In this document: positions 25,826 through 33,762 of the stretch, piece by piece
Layout of the letters: the number at the start of each line of letters is the position of its first letter
Numbering within the stretch: the stretch's first letter is position 1
NCBI RefSeq assembly: GCF_006715165.1
Contig: NZ_VFMS01000001.1
Span: 992,001-1,056,000, forward strand
Source: Arthrobacter sp. SLBN-122
GTDB lineage: Bacteria > Actinomycetota > Actinomycetes > Actinomycetales > Micrococcaceae
Direction of reading: 5' to 3'
DNA length: 64,000 nucleotides
Notes under the pieces: generated by a model
Seen by the model: the letters and a program-made list of their open reading frames with translations, nothing else
Databases searched by the model: none
What the model was told of the DNA's origin: nothing
Position numbers and translations under genes: made by a program

Positions 25826-26734
25826 ATGGGAAATACTTCATTACGACGCCGGCTCCCGGCTTTCGCGACCGGTCTCGCCAGCCTGGTAATGGCGTCGGGC
25901 ATCGCGGCCATTCCAGCCGAAGCGGCCTCACCCAAGGTCGATTACGTCGCCTTGGGTGATTCCTATACCGCCGGCACGGGTGCAGGACCTTTCGACTTCG
26001 GCTACCCCTGTGATCGGACTCCCGGCGGTTATGTGGACGCCGTGGGAAAGACGGGGCGGGTTAACCTCCTAGACAACGCTGCCTGTCATGGCGCCTTCTT
26101 GACCCTTGACCCTTTAAGCCCCGTTCTGCACGACCTCAGAATCCCCAACGTTGAGCAGCAGATCAGCTCCCTCGCAGGTTCGTCCCTGACACCTGAAAGC
26201 GAACTGGTGAGCATTACCGCGGGCGCCAACGATGTGGGAGTGACCGGCGTCCTGCTGACCTGTCTGACTCAGCCTGCCCAAGACTGTACGGCCGCGATCC
26301 AGGCATCCGCCGCCTTGGTTCCCAGCATGCAGACACACTTTATGAGCGTTCTCCACCAGATTCATACTGCAGCACCGAACGCAAGAATTGCGGTCCTCGG
26401 CTACCCAAGGCTTTTCAACCCAACAACTCCATTCGGCCAGGCAGACCCCTCGCTGCTCTACTCCATCAACACGGCTGTGGATGGCTTGAATACTGCCATC
26501 GAAGGTGCGGTGGCAGCCTCCGGAACCGGCGCTGTATTCATCAATGTCAGCGGTGGCTTTGTGGGACATGAGGTCAATTCCGCAGACTCATGGATCTTCT
26601 TCAGCCCTCCCACGGTTAGCCCATCCGGGCCGGTTTTCGACCCAAGGAACTTCCACCCGAACAAGGAAGGGCACCGGGCATACGCCTCGGCTCTCCTGGA
26701 GGCTGTCAAACCTTCCCAGCTGGTCACCCGCTAG
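25826..26734 (+). CDS. Secreted SGNH/GDSL hydrolase (lipase/esterase)
   Basis: A 302-residue exported hydrolase. The signal peptide ends near residue 33 (AEAA). Block I is VALGDSYTAGTGAG with nucleophile Ser46, block III ITAGANDVG, and block V DPRNFHPNKEGHRAYA carrying the catalytic His; several Cys could form disulfides, as in Streptomyces SGNH lipases. The likely activity is hydrolysis of lipid or acetyl esters outside the cell. AAAGGGGAA precedes the ATG. Codon use in the gene and its upstream 140 bases is visibly more A/T-rich than neighbours, a possible sign of later acquisition. Confidence 0.9.
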   Translation: MGNTSLRRRLPAFATGLASLVMASGIAAIPAEAASPKVDYVALGDSYTAGTGAGPFDFGYPCDRTPGGYVDAVGKTGRVNLLDNAACHGAFLTLDPLSPVLHDLRIPNVEQQISSLAGSSLTPESELVSITAGANDVGVTGVLLTCLTQPAQDCTAAIQASAALVPSMQTHFMSVLHQIHTAAPNARIAVLGYPRLFNPTTPFGQADPSLLYSINTAVDGLNTAIEGAVAASGTGAVFINVSGGFVGHEVNSADSWIFFSPPTVSPSGPVFDPRNFHPNKEGHRAYASALLEAVKPSQLVTR

Positions 26735-26748
26735 TTCACGGCAACCCG

Positions 26749-27357
26749 TTAGCCGCGCCGGGCGAGCCTATACTCAAGCCCGGCGCGGACGGCAGGCCAT
26801 TCGTGGTCCAGGATGGAGAACACCACGGTGTCCCGAAGGTTTCCGTCGCTGGTCCGTGAGTGGCTGCGGAGCACCCCGTCCTGTTTTGCACCCAGCCGGG
26901 CAATGGCCTCCCGTGACTGGTGGTTCAGCCAGTGCGTGCGGAACTCCACGGCAGGGCAGCCGATCACCTCGAAGGCGTGCCTGAGCATCAGCAGTTTGGA
27001 ATCCGGGTTGGTCCCGGTCCCCTGCACTGATGCCGCGTTCCAGGTGGAGCCGATCTCCACCCGCGGCGTGCCGGCGTCGATGTTCATGTAGGTGGTCATG
27101 CCAACGATGCGGCCCGGCCCTCCGCTAGCGGCGTCGATCAGCCGGGTGGTGAACGGAAGCATGGATCCCTGCTCCTGCAGGGACAGCCGCCGGCGGATCT
27201 CCGCCGCCATGGCGTCCGGAGCCGGGACAGAGGTGTACCAAAGCTTCCAGAGTCCGCCGTCGGTGGCCGCGTCCACCAGGCCGTCGTGATGCTCCTCCGC
27301 GAGAGGCTCCAGGATTACATGGCGGCCGGTCAGGGTAAGGGGTTCAAGGAAAGTCAC
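26749..27357 (-). CDS. GNAT family N-acetyltransferase
   Basis: A 202-residue RimJ/RimL-type acetyltransferase beginning TFLEPLTLTGRHVILEPLAEEH. Acetyl-CoA-binding strand and loop around VEIGSTWNAASVQGTGTNPDSKLL, then RHAFEVIGCPAVEFRTHWLNHQSREAIARLGAKQDG, the usual C-terminal half. The GTG start at 27357 is preceded by TAGGCT six bases upstream, pointing to a leaderless transcript, though GGGGAA could also serve as ribosome site. It is divergent from a small membrane protein. Substrate unknown. Confidence 0.86.
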   Translation of the reverse strand: MTFLEPLTLTGRHVILEPLAEEHHDGLVDAATDGGLWKLWYTSVPAPDAMAAEIRRRLSLQEQGSMLPFTTRLIDAASGGPGRIVGMTTYMNIDAGTPRVEIGSTWNAASVQGTGTNPDSKLLMLRHAFEVIGCPAVEFRTHWLNHQSREAIARLGAKQDGVLRSHSRTSDGNLRDTVVFSILDHEWPAVRAGLEYRLARRG

Positions 27358-27430
27358 TTCCCCAGCCTAGGCCCGCCCACCGGGCGGGTTACGCTGGGGA
27401 AACACCACGACGTCGAGCGAGGGAGTTATT

Positions 27431-27664
27431 TTGTCAGGAACCAATCCGGATCCCGAGGACGACAAGGTCACCGGCCTTGAGCCTGGTGGCGGGGTTCCGC
27501 CGGGCGAAACCCCGCCGGGCGAGGCATCAACCGCTGGCCCCCAGGGTCATGACGAGCATGGCACCAGGAAGGGCACGCAGTTCCTGTGGATCGCCATTAT
27601 CGGCGTCGTCGTCGTCCTGTGCCTCCTGTACTTCATCGGCTACATTGTGGGTTTCTTCGACTAG
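27431..27664 (+). CDS. Small single-pass membrane protein
   Basis: A 77-residue protein with a Pro/Gly/Glu-rich soluble N-terminus (about 1-47, containing repeated PPGE) and one C-terminal membrane helix, FLWIAIIGVVVVLCLLYFIGYIVGF. The start is TTG at 27431 with GGGAG eight bases upstream. I recognise no family; many Micrococcaceae carry comparable short anchored proteins. Convergent with the 3-hydroxyacyl-CoA dehydrogenase gene. Confidence 0.65.
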   Translation: MSGTNPDPEDDKVTGLEPGGGVPPGETPPGEASTAGPQGHDEHGTRKGTQFLWIAIIGVVVVLCLLYFIGYIVGFFD

Positions 27665-27673
27665 CCAGCGCTC

Positions 27674-28546
27674 CTAGCTCGGCCAGTCGAAGAAACCCTT
27701 GCCCGTTTTGCGGCCCAGTTCCCCGCGGGCCACCTTGTCCTTCAGGATCTGCGGCGGAGCGAACCGCTCGCCCAAGGTGGAGTGCAGGTACTCGGCGATG
27801 CCCAGGCGGACGTCCAGTCCCACGATGTCCGTGGTTTTCAGCGGCCCGGTGGGGTGCTTGTAGCCCAGCACCATAGCGGCATCGATGTCCTCCGCGGACG
27901 CCACGCCTTCCTCCACCATCCGCATGGCCTCCAGCGCGATGGCCACGCCAAGGCGTGATGATGCGAACCCGGGGGCATCATTGACGACGACGGCGGTCTT
28001 GCCGAGTGCCTCCACCCACCTTTTCGCCTCGGCGGCAAGTCCGGGAGACGTGCGCTCGCCCAGCACCACCTCGATGAGCGTGGAAGCGGGCACGGGGTTG
28101 AAGAAATGCAGCCCCAGGAAGTTCTCCGGCCGCTTCAGCTCACGGGCCAGGCCGTTCACGGACAGCGACGACGTGTTGGATGCGATGAAGGCGTCTTCCG
28201 CCAGCCGTTCCTCGATGTCCCGCAGCGCCGAAACTTTCAGGTCCCAGTCTTCGGGGACCGCTTCCACCACAAGGTGGCGGTCCTTAAAGGCGTCATAGTC
28301 CACCCCGACGTTAAGCCTGGACACCATCTCGTCCAGGTTTGCGTCGGTCACGCCGCGCTCAATGCTCTTCGCGGCCGCGGACTCCACCCGTTCCCTGGCG
28401 GCCTCCGCCGACTGTTCGTCGCGTTCCACCACCAGCACGTCGGCACCTTTGATGAGGAAGGCGTGGGCAATGCCGGCGCCCATGCGGCCGCCGCCCAGCA
28501 CGCCGACAGAAGTGGGAAGGTTGGCGGGAATTTCAACGTTGCTCAT
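27674..28546 (-). CDS. 3-hydroxyacyl-CoA dehydrogenase (PaaH-like)
   Basis: A 290-residue, single-domain-set 3-hydroxybutyryl/3-hydroxyadipyl-CoA dehydrogenase. NAD-binding Rossmann motif GVLGGGRMGAGIAHAF at 15-30, catalytic His region LGLHFFNPVP, and C-terminal helical domain with NDAPGFASSRLGVAIALEAMRMVEEGVAS. It oxidises the 3-hydroxyacyl-CoA made by the preceding hydratase. Last gene of a three-gene operon whose promoter holds a PaaR-type operator, so it probably serves the beta-oxidation end of phenylacetate breakdown (3-hydroxyadipyl-CoA). GGAAAG precedes the ATG; only three bases separate it from the hydratase gene. Confidence 0.93.
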   Translation of the reverse strand: MSNVEIPANLPTSVGVLGGGRMGAGIAHAFLIKGADVLVVERDEQSAEAARERVESAAAKSIERGVTDANLDEMVSRLNVGVDYDAFKDRHLVVEAVPEDWDLKVSALRDIEERLAEDAFIASNTSSLSVNGLARELKRPENFLGLHFFNPVPASTLIEVVLGERTSPGLAAEAKRWVEALGKTAVVVNDAPGFASSRLGVAIALEAMRMVEEGVASAEDIDAAMVLGYKHPTGPLKTTDIVGLDVRLGIAEYLHSTLGERFAPPQILKDKVARGELGRKTGKGFFDWPS

Positions 28547-28549
28547 GGT

Positions 28550-29359
28550 TTACTTTCCGTCGGCGGGGGTGGCGGAGGCGGCGTTGGCCTTCTTCGCTGC
28601 GTTGCGGTCCAGGAATGCCTGCATGCGGTCGAACTTGGCCTGGGATTCGAACAGGATTCCCTGGGCCAGCTGGTCGATGAGCGGATGGGCTTCCGCGGGG
28701 GCGTGGAACACGGACTTGGTGATCCGTACCGCCAGCGGGTCCTGCCGGCCAATCCTGTTGGCCAGGCTGTGGGCTGCATCCAGAAGGTCTGCGGGATCGT
28801 GGATTTCGGTGATGAGGTTGGCAGCCCGGGCCTCCTCTGCGCCGAGAACCAGTCCGGCCAACAGGATCTGCTTGGCCAGCGGCTCGCCCACAAGTTCCTT
28901 GAGTCGCCAGCTCGCACCGGCAGCAGCGAGGATCCCGAGCCCTGTTTCCGGGTTGCCGATGCGGACATTGGGGGTGCCGATCCGGAAGTCCGCGGCATAG
29001 GCGAGTTCGGCGCCCCCGCCCAGGCAGTAACCGTCCAGCGCAGCGATGACCGGCATGGGGAGCTTGGCGATCCTGACGAAGATGGTGGAGTTGATTCCCT
29101 GCAGGGCGTCATCCCGGCGCCGTTCGCGCAGCTGGGCGATGTCGGCGCCGGAGGCGAAGACTCCGTCCACACCGGCGATGATCAGCACCTTGGGGTTCTG
29201 TTCCAGCGCTGCGCAGACGGTATGGAGCTCATCCACCATCTGCTGGTCAATGGCATTCTTCACGTCGGGCCGGTTGAGCAGCACCACCACGCGGTCATCC
29301 CGCTCCTCCACCAGCAGGGCGGCGAAGTTTTCCGATGCCAGGTCTACGGCCATCCCCAT
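28550..29359 (-). CDS. Enoyl-CoA hydratase/isomerase family protein (PaaF-like)
   Basis: A 269-residue crotonase-fold enzyme. Oxyanion-hole segments ASGADIAQL and DGYCLGGGAELA, and the Glu of GNPETGLGILAAAG that activates water. It hydrates a 2-enoyl-CoA between the thiolase and dehydrogenase steps. The ATG at 29359 overlaps the thiolase stop as TGATG, with GGAG 8 bases upstream; an in-frame ATG two codons later is an alternative. The Ala/Lys-rich C-terminal tail (NAAKKANAASATPADGK) is dispensable-looking. Operon position supports 2,3-dehydroadipyl-CoA hydratase, but PaaG-like isomerase activity is not excluded. Confidence 0.9.
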   Translation of the reverse strand: MGMAVDLASENFAALLVEERDDRVVVLLNRPDVKNAIDQQMVDELHTVCAALEQNPKVLIIAGVDGVFASGADIAQLRERRRDDALQGINSTIFVRIAKLPMPVIAALDGYCLGGGAELAYAADFRIGTPNVRIGNPETGLGILAAAGASWRLKELVGEPLAKQILLAGLVLGAEEARAANLITEIHDPADLLDAAHSLANRIGRQDPLAVRITKSVFHAPAEAHPLIDQLAQGILFESQAKFDRMQAFLDRNAAKKANAASATPADGK

Positions 29360-30585
29360 CAAATCTTCTCCAGCAGCATCGCGGTGCCCTGGCCAACGCC
29401 CACGCACATGGTGGCCAGGCCGATTCGGGCGTCTTCGCGTTCCATCCGGCCCAGCAGGGTAATGGCAAGCCGTGAGCCGCTGGAACCGAGCGGGTGCCCC
29501 AGGGCGATGGCTCCGCCGTCGCGGTTGACGATCTCCGGCTCCAGCCCCAGGCGCCGGATGCAGGCCAGTGACTGCGTGGCAAAGGCTTCATTAAGTTCGA
29601 CGGCGGACAGGTCACCGACGCTCAGGCCGCTTCGCTTGAGCACTTTCTGGGTGGCGGGGACTGGACCAATGCCCATGATCTCGGGTTCACAGCCGGCGGA
29701 GGCGCCGTCGATGATGCGGGCCCGGGGGATGAGGCCCAGCCGCTCGATGGCGGCCTCGGAGGCCACGATGATCGCTGACGCGCCGTCGTTGAGGGATGAT
29801 GAGTTCCCCGCGGTGACCACGGATCCGCCGTGTGCCACGGGTTTGAGTCCCGCCAGAACGTCCATGCTGGTGCCGGCGCGGGGGCCCTCGTCCGTGTCCA
29901 CCACGGTCTCGGACTTGCGGGACTTGACGGTCACCGGGACGATCTCGTCTTTGAAGCGGCCGGCCTGGATGGCATCCAGGGCCAACTGGTGGGAGCGGAC
30001 CGCGAACGCGTCAGCGTCCTCGCGGGAGATCCCGTCCACCCTGGCCACTTCCTCGGCCGTTTCAGGCATCGAGTACGTCATCTTCCCGTCGCGGGACAGT
30101 CCGCCGTGCTGGAAATGAGGGTTGGTGAACCGCCAGCCGATCGAGGTGTCGAAAATCTGGCCCGGCTTGGCAAATGCGGCGGCGGGCTTCTCCTGGACCC
30201 AGGGTGCCCGGCTCATGGATTCAACGCCGCCGGCGATGACAATGTCCGCGGCTCCGGCCTTGATCATGTGGCTGGCCTGGATGATGGCGCTCAGGCCGGA
30301 GGCGCAGAGCCGGTTGACGGTGATCCCGGGAATGTGCAGCGGCAGCCCGGCCAGCAGAGTGGCCATCCGGGCAACGTTCCGGTTCTCCTCCCCCGCGCCG
30401 TTCGCATTGCCGAGTATGACCTCGTCAATGCTGTCGGGATCCAATCCGGCACGTGCCACGGCTTCCCGGACCACCAGGGCCGCAAGATCGTCCGGGCGCA
30501 CGGTGGACAGCACGCCCCCATACCTGCCCACGGGCGTTCGGACCCCACCTACAAGGAAAGCCTGCGGACCTGCGGTTGCAGCCAT
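29359..30585 (-). CDS. Thiolase (acetyl-CoA acyltransferase, 3-oxoadipyl-CoA thiolase type)
   Basis: A 408-residue type II thiolase. Nucleophile Cys94 in VNRLCASGLSAI, then GGVESMSRAPW, the His loop GGAIALGHPLGSSG and the second Cys in TMCVGVGQG. It cleaves 3-oxoacyl-CoA to acetyl-CoA and a shortened acyl-CoA (succinyl-CoA if the substrate is 3-oxoadipyl-CoA). First gene of the operon; ATG at 30585 with AAGGGTG upstream, preferred over the longer frame because family homology begins here. The operator at 30649-30670 links it to the phenylacetate genes. Confidence 0.94.
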   Translation of the reverse strand: MAATAGPQAFLVGGVRTPVGRYGGVLSTVRPDDLAALVVREAVARAGLDPDSIDEVILGNANGAGEENRNVARMATLLAGLPLHIPGITVNRLCASGLSAIIQASHMIKAGAADIVIAGGVESMSRAPWVQEKPAAAFAKPGQIFDTSIGWRFTNPHFQHGGLSRDGKMTYSMPETAEEVARVDGISREDADAFAVRSHQLALDAIQAGRFKDEIVPVTVKSRKSETVVDTDEGPRAGTSMDVLAGLKPVAHGGSVVTAGNSSSLNDGASAIIVASEAAIERLGLIPRARIIDGASAGCEPEIMGIGPVPATQKVLKRSGLSVGDLSAVELNEAFATQSLACIRRLGLEPEIVNRDGGAIALGHPLGSSGSRLAITLLGRMEREDARIGLATMCVGVGQGTAMLLEKI

Positions 30586-30648
30586 GGAAACACCCTTCAC
30601 GCGATAAACAGCACTGTCATCGGCGGCCGGCGCAGCGGAATCATCCAC

Positions 30649-30670
30649 TTACCGACCGTTCGTTCTGTAA
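30649..30670 (-). promoter_or_regulatory. PaaR-type operator upstream of the thiolase operon
   Basis: A 22-bp palindrome with arms TTACCGACCG and CGTTCTGTAA, 64 bases upstream of the thiolase start. It matches the class at 13995-14016 and 20913-20934. Confidence 0.8.
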
Positions 30671-30703
30671 ATGGTACACGGGAGGCCGTGGGCGCGCATC
30701 CGG

Positions 30704-31378
30704 TTACAGGACGGTCACCCCCAGGTGCGCTGCCATGAGCGGCGCGAGGAGTCCCAGCTGGTAGTCGTCAATAACCATGCCGGCCAGGCTGCCGAGTCCA
30801 CTGATCCTGCGGAATTCGGTGCCCCTGAGGTCGAAGTCCTTCAGCTTGGCCCCAGCCAGGTCCAAGGTTCCCACGGTGCAGTCCACGAGCTTCACGCGGG
30901 TTGCCACCGCGGCACCAAGGTCAAGTTCATTGATGATGCACCCCGTGATCAGCACGTCCGCGAGCTTGGCGCCGCGGAGGTTGAGGAAGTCCAGCTTGCC
31001 GCCGTCGATCCGCACGGACTGCCAGCCGCTTTCGTACAGTTCCGCGGAACCCAGGCGGGGATTCCGGAACTCCACCTCCTGCCAGGTGCTGCGGGCGCCC
31101 CTGAACACCGGCGCGTACAGCTCCGCAAGGACGCAGTCGCGGAACGACACGCCGCGGAGCTGGGTTTCATTGAAGGAAGGGGCATCAAATTCGCATTCGG
31201 CAAAGACGGCACCGCCCAGGTCCAGGCCGTCAGCGACCGCACGGTTGAACCGGGCGTTCTCATGCCTCCCGCCCCGCCGGAACTCGAGTTCCGGAAGGTC
31301 CTCAAGGTCCTGCAGTTCCACGGGGGAAAGCCGGGGCGGGGCCACCTTTGCCGCGCCTTTGCCGCGCACTTTATCCAT
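30704..31378 (-). CDS. Pentapeptide repeat protein
   Basis: A 224-residue protein. After a basic 25-residue N-terminus comes a run of pentapeptide-type A(D/N)LXX-like units from about residue 45 to 210, seen as NARFNRAVADGLDLGGAVFAE, LDFLNLRGAKLADVLI and DLAGAKLKDFDLRGTEF. These fold as a right-handed quadrilateral beta helix. Some such proteins mimic DNA and protect gyrase from quinolones (Qnr type); whether this one does is unknown. The ATG at 31378 is chosen because repeats and composition begin after it. The conserved element at 31438-31461 lies between it and the divergent CsbD gene. Confidence 0.85.
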   Translation of the reverse strand: MDKVRGKGAAKVAPPRLSPVELQDLEDLPELEFRRGGRHENARFNRAVADGLDLGGAVFAECEFDAPSFNETQLRGVSFRDCVLAELYAPVFRGARSTWQEVEFRNPRLGSAELYESGWQSVRIDGGKLDFLNLRGAKLADVLITGCIINELDLGAAVATRVKLVDCTVGTLDLAGAKLKDFDLRGTEFRRISGLGSLAGMVIDDYQLGLLAPLMAAHLGVTVL

Positions 31379-31437
31379 GACCCTGAGCCTAACGGCGGGC
31401 ACCGACAAGATACAGCACGCGGAATCCGAGGGCCTTG

Positions 31438-31461
31438 CAATAGTAAGCAAGCTTTGCTTAT
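31438..31461. promoter_or_regulatory. Conserved 24-bp element between pentapeptide and csbD genes
   Basis: An inverted repeat TAAGCAA-GCT-TTGCTTA with a CAATAG flank. 21 of 24 bases match the element at 1207-1230 when read on the minus strand. It lies 47 bases upstream of the CsbD start and 59 bases upstream of the pentapeptide start. Confidence 0.55.
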
Positions 31462-31508
31462 CGTGAAAGGGCACGGTTGATCGACGGAAACGAAAGGAGG
31501 CCGGAACC

Positions 31509-31685
31509 ATGGGCCTCGGAGACAAGATCAGTAACGCGGCAGAGGACCTTGGCGGCAAGGCCAAGGAAGCTGCAGGCAACGTGACCGATAACGACCGTCT
31601 GAAGGCAGAAGGCCAGGCCGACCAGGTCAAGGCAGATGCCAAGAAGGTCGGCGAAAATGTCAAGGACGAGTTCAAGCGGGACTAG
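31509..31685 (+). CDS. CsbD family stress protein
   Basis: A 58-residue, highly charged helical protein, MGLGDKISNAAEDLGGKAKE..., the standard CsbD-like pattern with repeated K/A/E heptads and NVTDNDRLKAEGQADQVK. It was found by reading the frame directly, since it is very short. A perfect GGAGG lies 8 bases upstream of the ATG. CsbD-like proteins are abundant general-stress proteins without a known activity. The conserved element upstream and the following hairpin frame it as a single-gene transcript. Confidence 0.9.
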   Translation: MGLGDKISNAAEDLGGKAKEAAGNVTDNDRLKAEGQADQVKADAKKVGENVKDEFKRD

Positions 31686-31731
31686 TTCCTTGCTGGTGCA
31701 GCCGTAGCGAACGGCGTGCTGCAACAGCCCC

Positions 31732-31762
31732 ACGGCGGTGGATCCACTGGATCCACCGCCGT
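31732..31762 (+). terminator. Terminator of the csbD gene
   Basis: A 14-bp perfect stem ACGGCGGTGGATCC with its complement around a 3-base loop lies 46 bases after the csbD stop, followed by TTTCG. Confidence 0.8.
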
Positions 31763-31774
31763 TTCGCTGTCGAG

Positions 31775-31844
31775 ATCCCATCGACAGCTGAGTACGTGTC
31801 GTTTTAAGGCGTCATAACGGCACGTACTCAGCAATCTATGGGAT
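31775..31844. repeat. 70-bp imperfect palindromic repeat (copy D)
   Basis: Arms share ATCCCAT at the ends and GCTGAGTACGTG inside, around a TTTTAAGGCGTCATAA centre. It abuts the stop codon of dinB and lies at the end of two convergent transcripts, like the other members of this palindrome class. Confidence 0.7.
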
Positions 31845-32915
31845 TCACCATCCACTGCGGGTGGGAGTGTGCCCCTTCCGGGAATCCTCGGGCATGGTCA
31901 TTTCTGCCCGGAAGCCGAGCAGGCGGATAGGGCGGCCCGGCTCGATTTTTGACACCAGATCGAGCGCCGCCGCCAGGACGACGGCGGGATCCGACGTCGC
32001 CGGGATCTTCCGGCCGAAGGTGGTGGTGCTGAACGGGGCATACCGCACCTTCAGCGTCAGGCCAACCACCGGCCGCCCCTCGGCAGCAACATCCTCCAGT
32101 ACCCGGGCAGCCAACTCCCTGACGGCGTCGTCAATCTCCGCAGCGTCTGTCAGGTCGTGCTGGAAGGTTGTCTCTCGGCTGTGGCCCCGCGCCACCCACG
32201 GCGTATCGTCCACCACGCGGGCTCCGTCACCCCGCCCAAGCTGGGCATACCAGGGACCCATTTTGGGGCCGAACTCCGGGACGAGGTCATTAGGGTCCGC
32301 GGCCGCCAGGGCAGCAACGGTCTTGATGCCCAGCCTGGCCAGGCGCTGCGACACCTTGGTTCCCACACCCCACAGGTCAATCGTGGGCCGGTCCCCCATC
32401 ACCTCGAGCCAGTTGCCCTGCGTAAGCCGGAAGACGCCGGCAGGCTTGCCGAACCCGGTGGCGACCTTGGCACGGACCAGGGTGTCACCGATGCCGATGC
32501 TGCAGTGGAGACTTGTTTCCACCAGGACTGCCTTCTGGAGTTGCCGGGCCCAGGCCTCCGGATCCGCCGCCTCAATGCCAACGAATGCCTCGTCCCAGCC
32601 GAGCACCTGCACGGTGGCTCCGGGCTGTGAGCGCAGCACGGCCATGACCTTCTCCGACGCTTCAAGGTACGCCTCGTGGTCCACGGGCAGGATGACAGCG
32701 TCCGGCACTTTCCGCGCCGCGATGCGCAGAGGCATTCCCGAACCCACGCCGTAGGCCCTGGCTTCGTAGGACGCGGTGGACACCACTGCCCGCTCGGTGG
32801 GGTCGCCGCGGCCGCCCACGATCACCGGCTTGCCCGCAAGTTCAGGCCGGCGGAGCACCTCGACGGCGGCGATGAACTGGTCCAGGTCCACATGCAGCAC
32901 CCAAGGTTCGCTCAC
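31845..32915 (-). CDS. dinB: DNA polymerase IV (Y-family, DinB)
   Basis: A 356-residue Y-family polymerase. Catalytic acidic residues in VLHVDLDQF at the N-terminus and in LGWDEAFVGIE (the usual SxDE is GWDE here), the finger region SYEARAYGVGSGMPL, and SIGIGDTLVRAKVATGFGKPAGV leading into the thumb and little finger. The C-terminus is short and shows no beta-clamp motif that I can identify. It performs error-prone translesion synthesis. The GTG start at 32915 has GGGGGA upstream; the longer frame to 33050 overlaps the divergent hydrolase promoter. Confidence 0.93.
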   Translation of the reverse strand: MSEPWVLHVDLDQFIAAVEVLRRPELAGKPVIVGGRGDPTERAVVSTASYEARAYGVGSGMPLRIAARKVPDAVILPVDHEAYLEASEKVMAVLRSQPGATVQVLGWDEAFVGIEAADPEAWARQLQKAVLVETSLHCSIGIGDTLVRAKVATGFGKPAGVFRLTQGNWLEVMGDRPTIDLWGVGTKVSQRLARLGIKTVAALAAADPNDLVPEFGPKMGPWYAQLGRGDGARVVDDTPWVARGHSRETTFQHDLTDAAEIDDAVRELAARVLEDVAAEGRPVVGLTLKVRYAPFSTTTFGRKIPATSDPAVVLAAALDLVSKIEPGRPIRLLGFRAEMTMPEDSRKGHTPTRSGW

Positions 32916-33022
32916 ATCCCCCAGTCTGCCCCGGGCCGGCGGCGCAGGCCACCCTCCCGCGACCTCCAGGGCTGGACCGTAAAAGGCGGGACTTCCCCGG
33001 AACGTCCGGTTAGCCTTGGCCG

Positions 33023-33760
33023 ATGACCATCGTTGACCTGAGCGCTGCAAGCGCCGTCGCAGGCGGCTCCCCGGGCCTGCGCGGCTACCTGGCCGTACCT
33101 GAAGGGCCTGGCCCTTTCCCCGCCGTCGTGATGATCCACGAGGTGTTCGGCCTCGATGACCAGACCCGCCGGCATGCGGACCGGCTGGCCCGGGCCGGCT
33201 ACCTCACCCTGGCGCTGGACCTGTTCAGCGACGGCGGCCGGCGGCGCTGCCTGGTAGGAACCATGCGTGCCATGGCGGCGCGGACGGGCCGGCCCTTCGT
33301 TGACATCGCCACAGCGCGAAAATGGCTTGCGGAATCGGAACTGGGCAACGGCAGGACCGGGGTGATCGGCTTCTGCATGGGCGGCGGATTCGCCCTGCTG
33401 GTGGCACGGGACGGGTTCGACGCCGCCTCCGTCAACTACGGGCGGCTCCCGGGAAAGCAGCAGGAGGACCTGGTGGAAGCGCTGCGCGGAGCCTGTCCGA
33501 TCGTGGCCAACTACGGCGGCGTTGACAAGTCGCTGAAGGGAGCCGCCGCGCGGCTCGAATCAGCCCTGGACCAGTTGGGCATTGAGCACAGCGTGAAGGA
33601 ATTTCCTGCGGCCGGCCATTCCTTCCTCAATGATGAAGAGCTGGGCCCGGCACTTCTCCGGCCGCTGATGCGGGTCATGGGCGTGGGACCGGACCCGGAG
33701 TCTTCGCCCGAAGCGTGGCGGCGCATTGAAGACCACTTCGCCACGTACCTGAAGGGCTAA
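33023..33760 (+). CDS. Dienelactone hydrolase family protein
   Basis: A 245-residue alpha/beta hydrolase of the DLH family. Nucleophile Cys118 lies in GFCMGGGFAL (Cys in place of Ser is the DLH hallmark), Glu40 in MIHEVFGLDDQTRRHADRLA, and the catalytic His in AAGHSFLN. Carboxymethylenebutenolidase opens dienelactone in chlorocatechol degradation, but many family members have other substrates. The ATG has TAGCCT six bases upstream, pointing to a leaderless transcript. It is divergent from dinB and followed by a palindrome and a terminator. Confidence 0.88.
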   Translation: MTIVDLSAASAVAGGSPGLRGYLAVPEGPGPFPAVVMIHEVFGLDDQTRRHADRLARAGYLTLALDLFSDGGRRRCLVGTMRAMAARTGRPFVDIATARKWLAESELGNGRTGVIGFCMGGGFALLVARDGFDAASVNYGRLPGKQQEDLVEALRGACPIVANYGGVDKSLKGAAARLESALDQLGIEHSVKEFPAAGHSFLNDEELGPALLRPLMRVMGVGPDPESSPEAWRRIEDHFATYLKG

Positions 33761-33762
33761 TC

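Noticed and set aside
30704..31675. Pentapeptide protein extended to a start at 31675
   Set aside because: The extra 99 residues run antisense through the CsbD gene and the divergent promoter and contain no repeats; ATG at 31378 fits better.
31845..32915. LexA/SOS box upstream of dinB
   Set aside because: No GAAC-N4-GTTC-type palindrome was seen between dinB and the divergent hydrolase gene.
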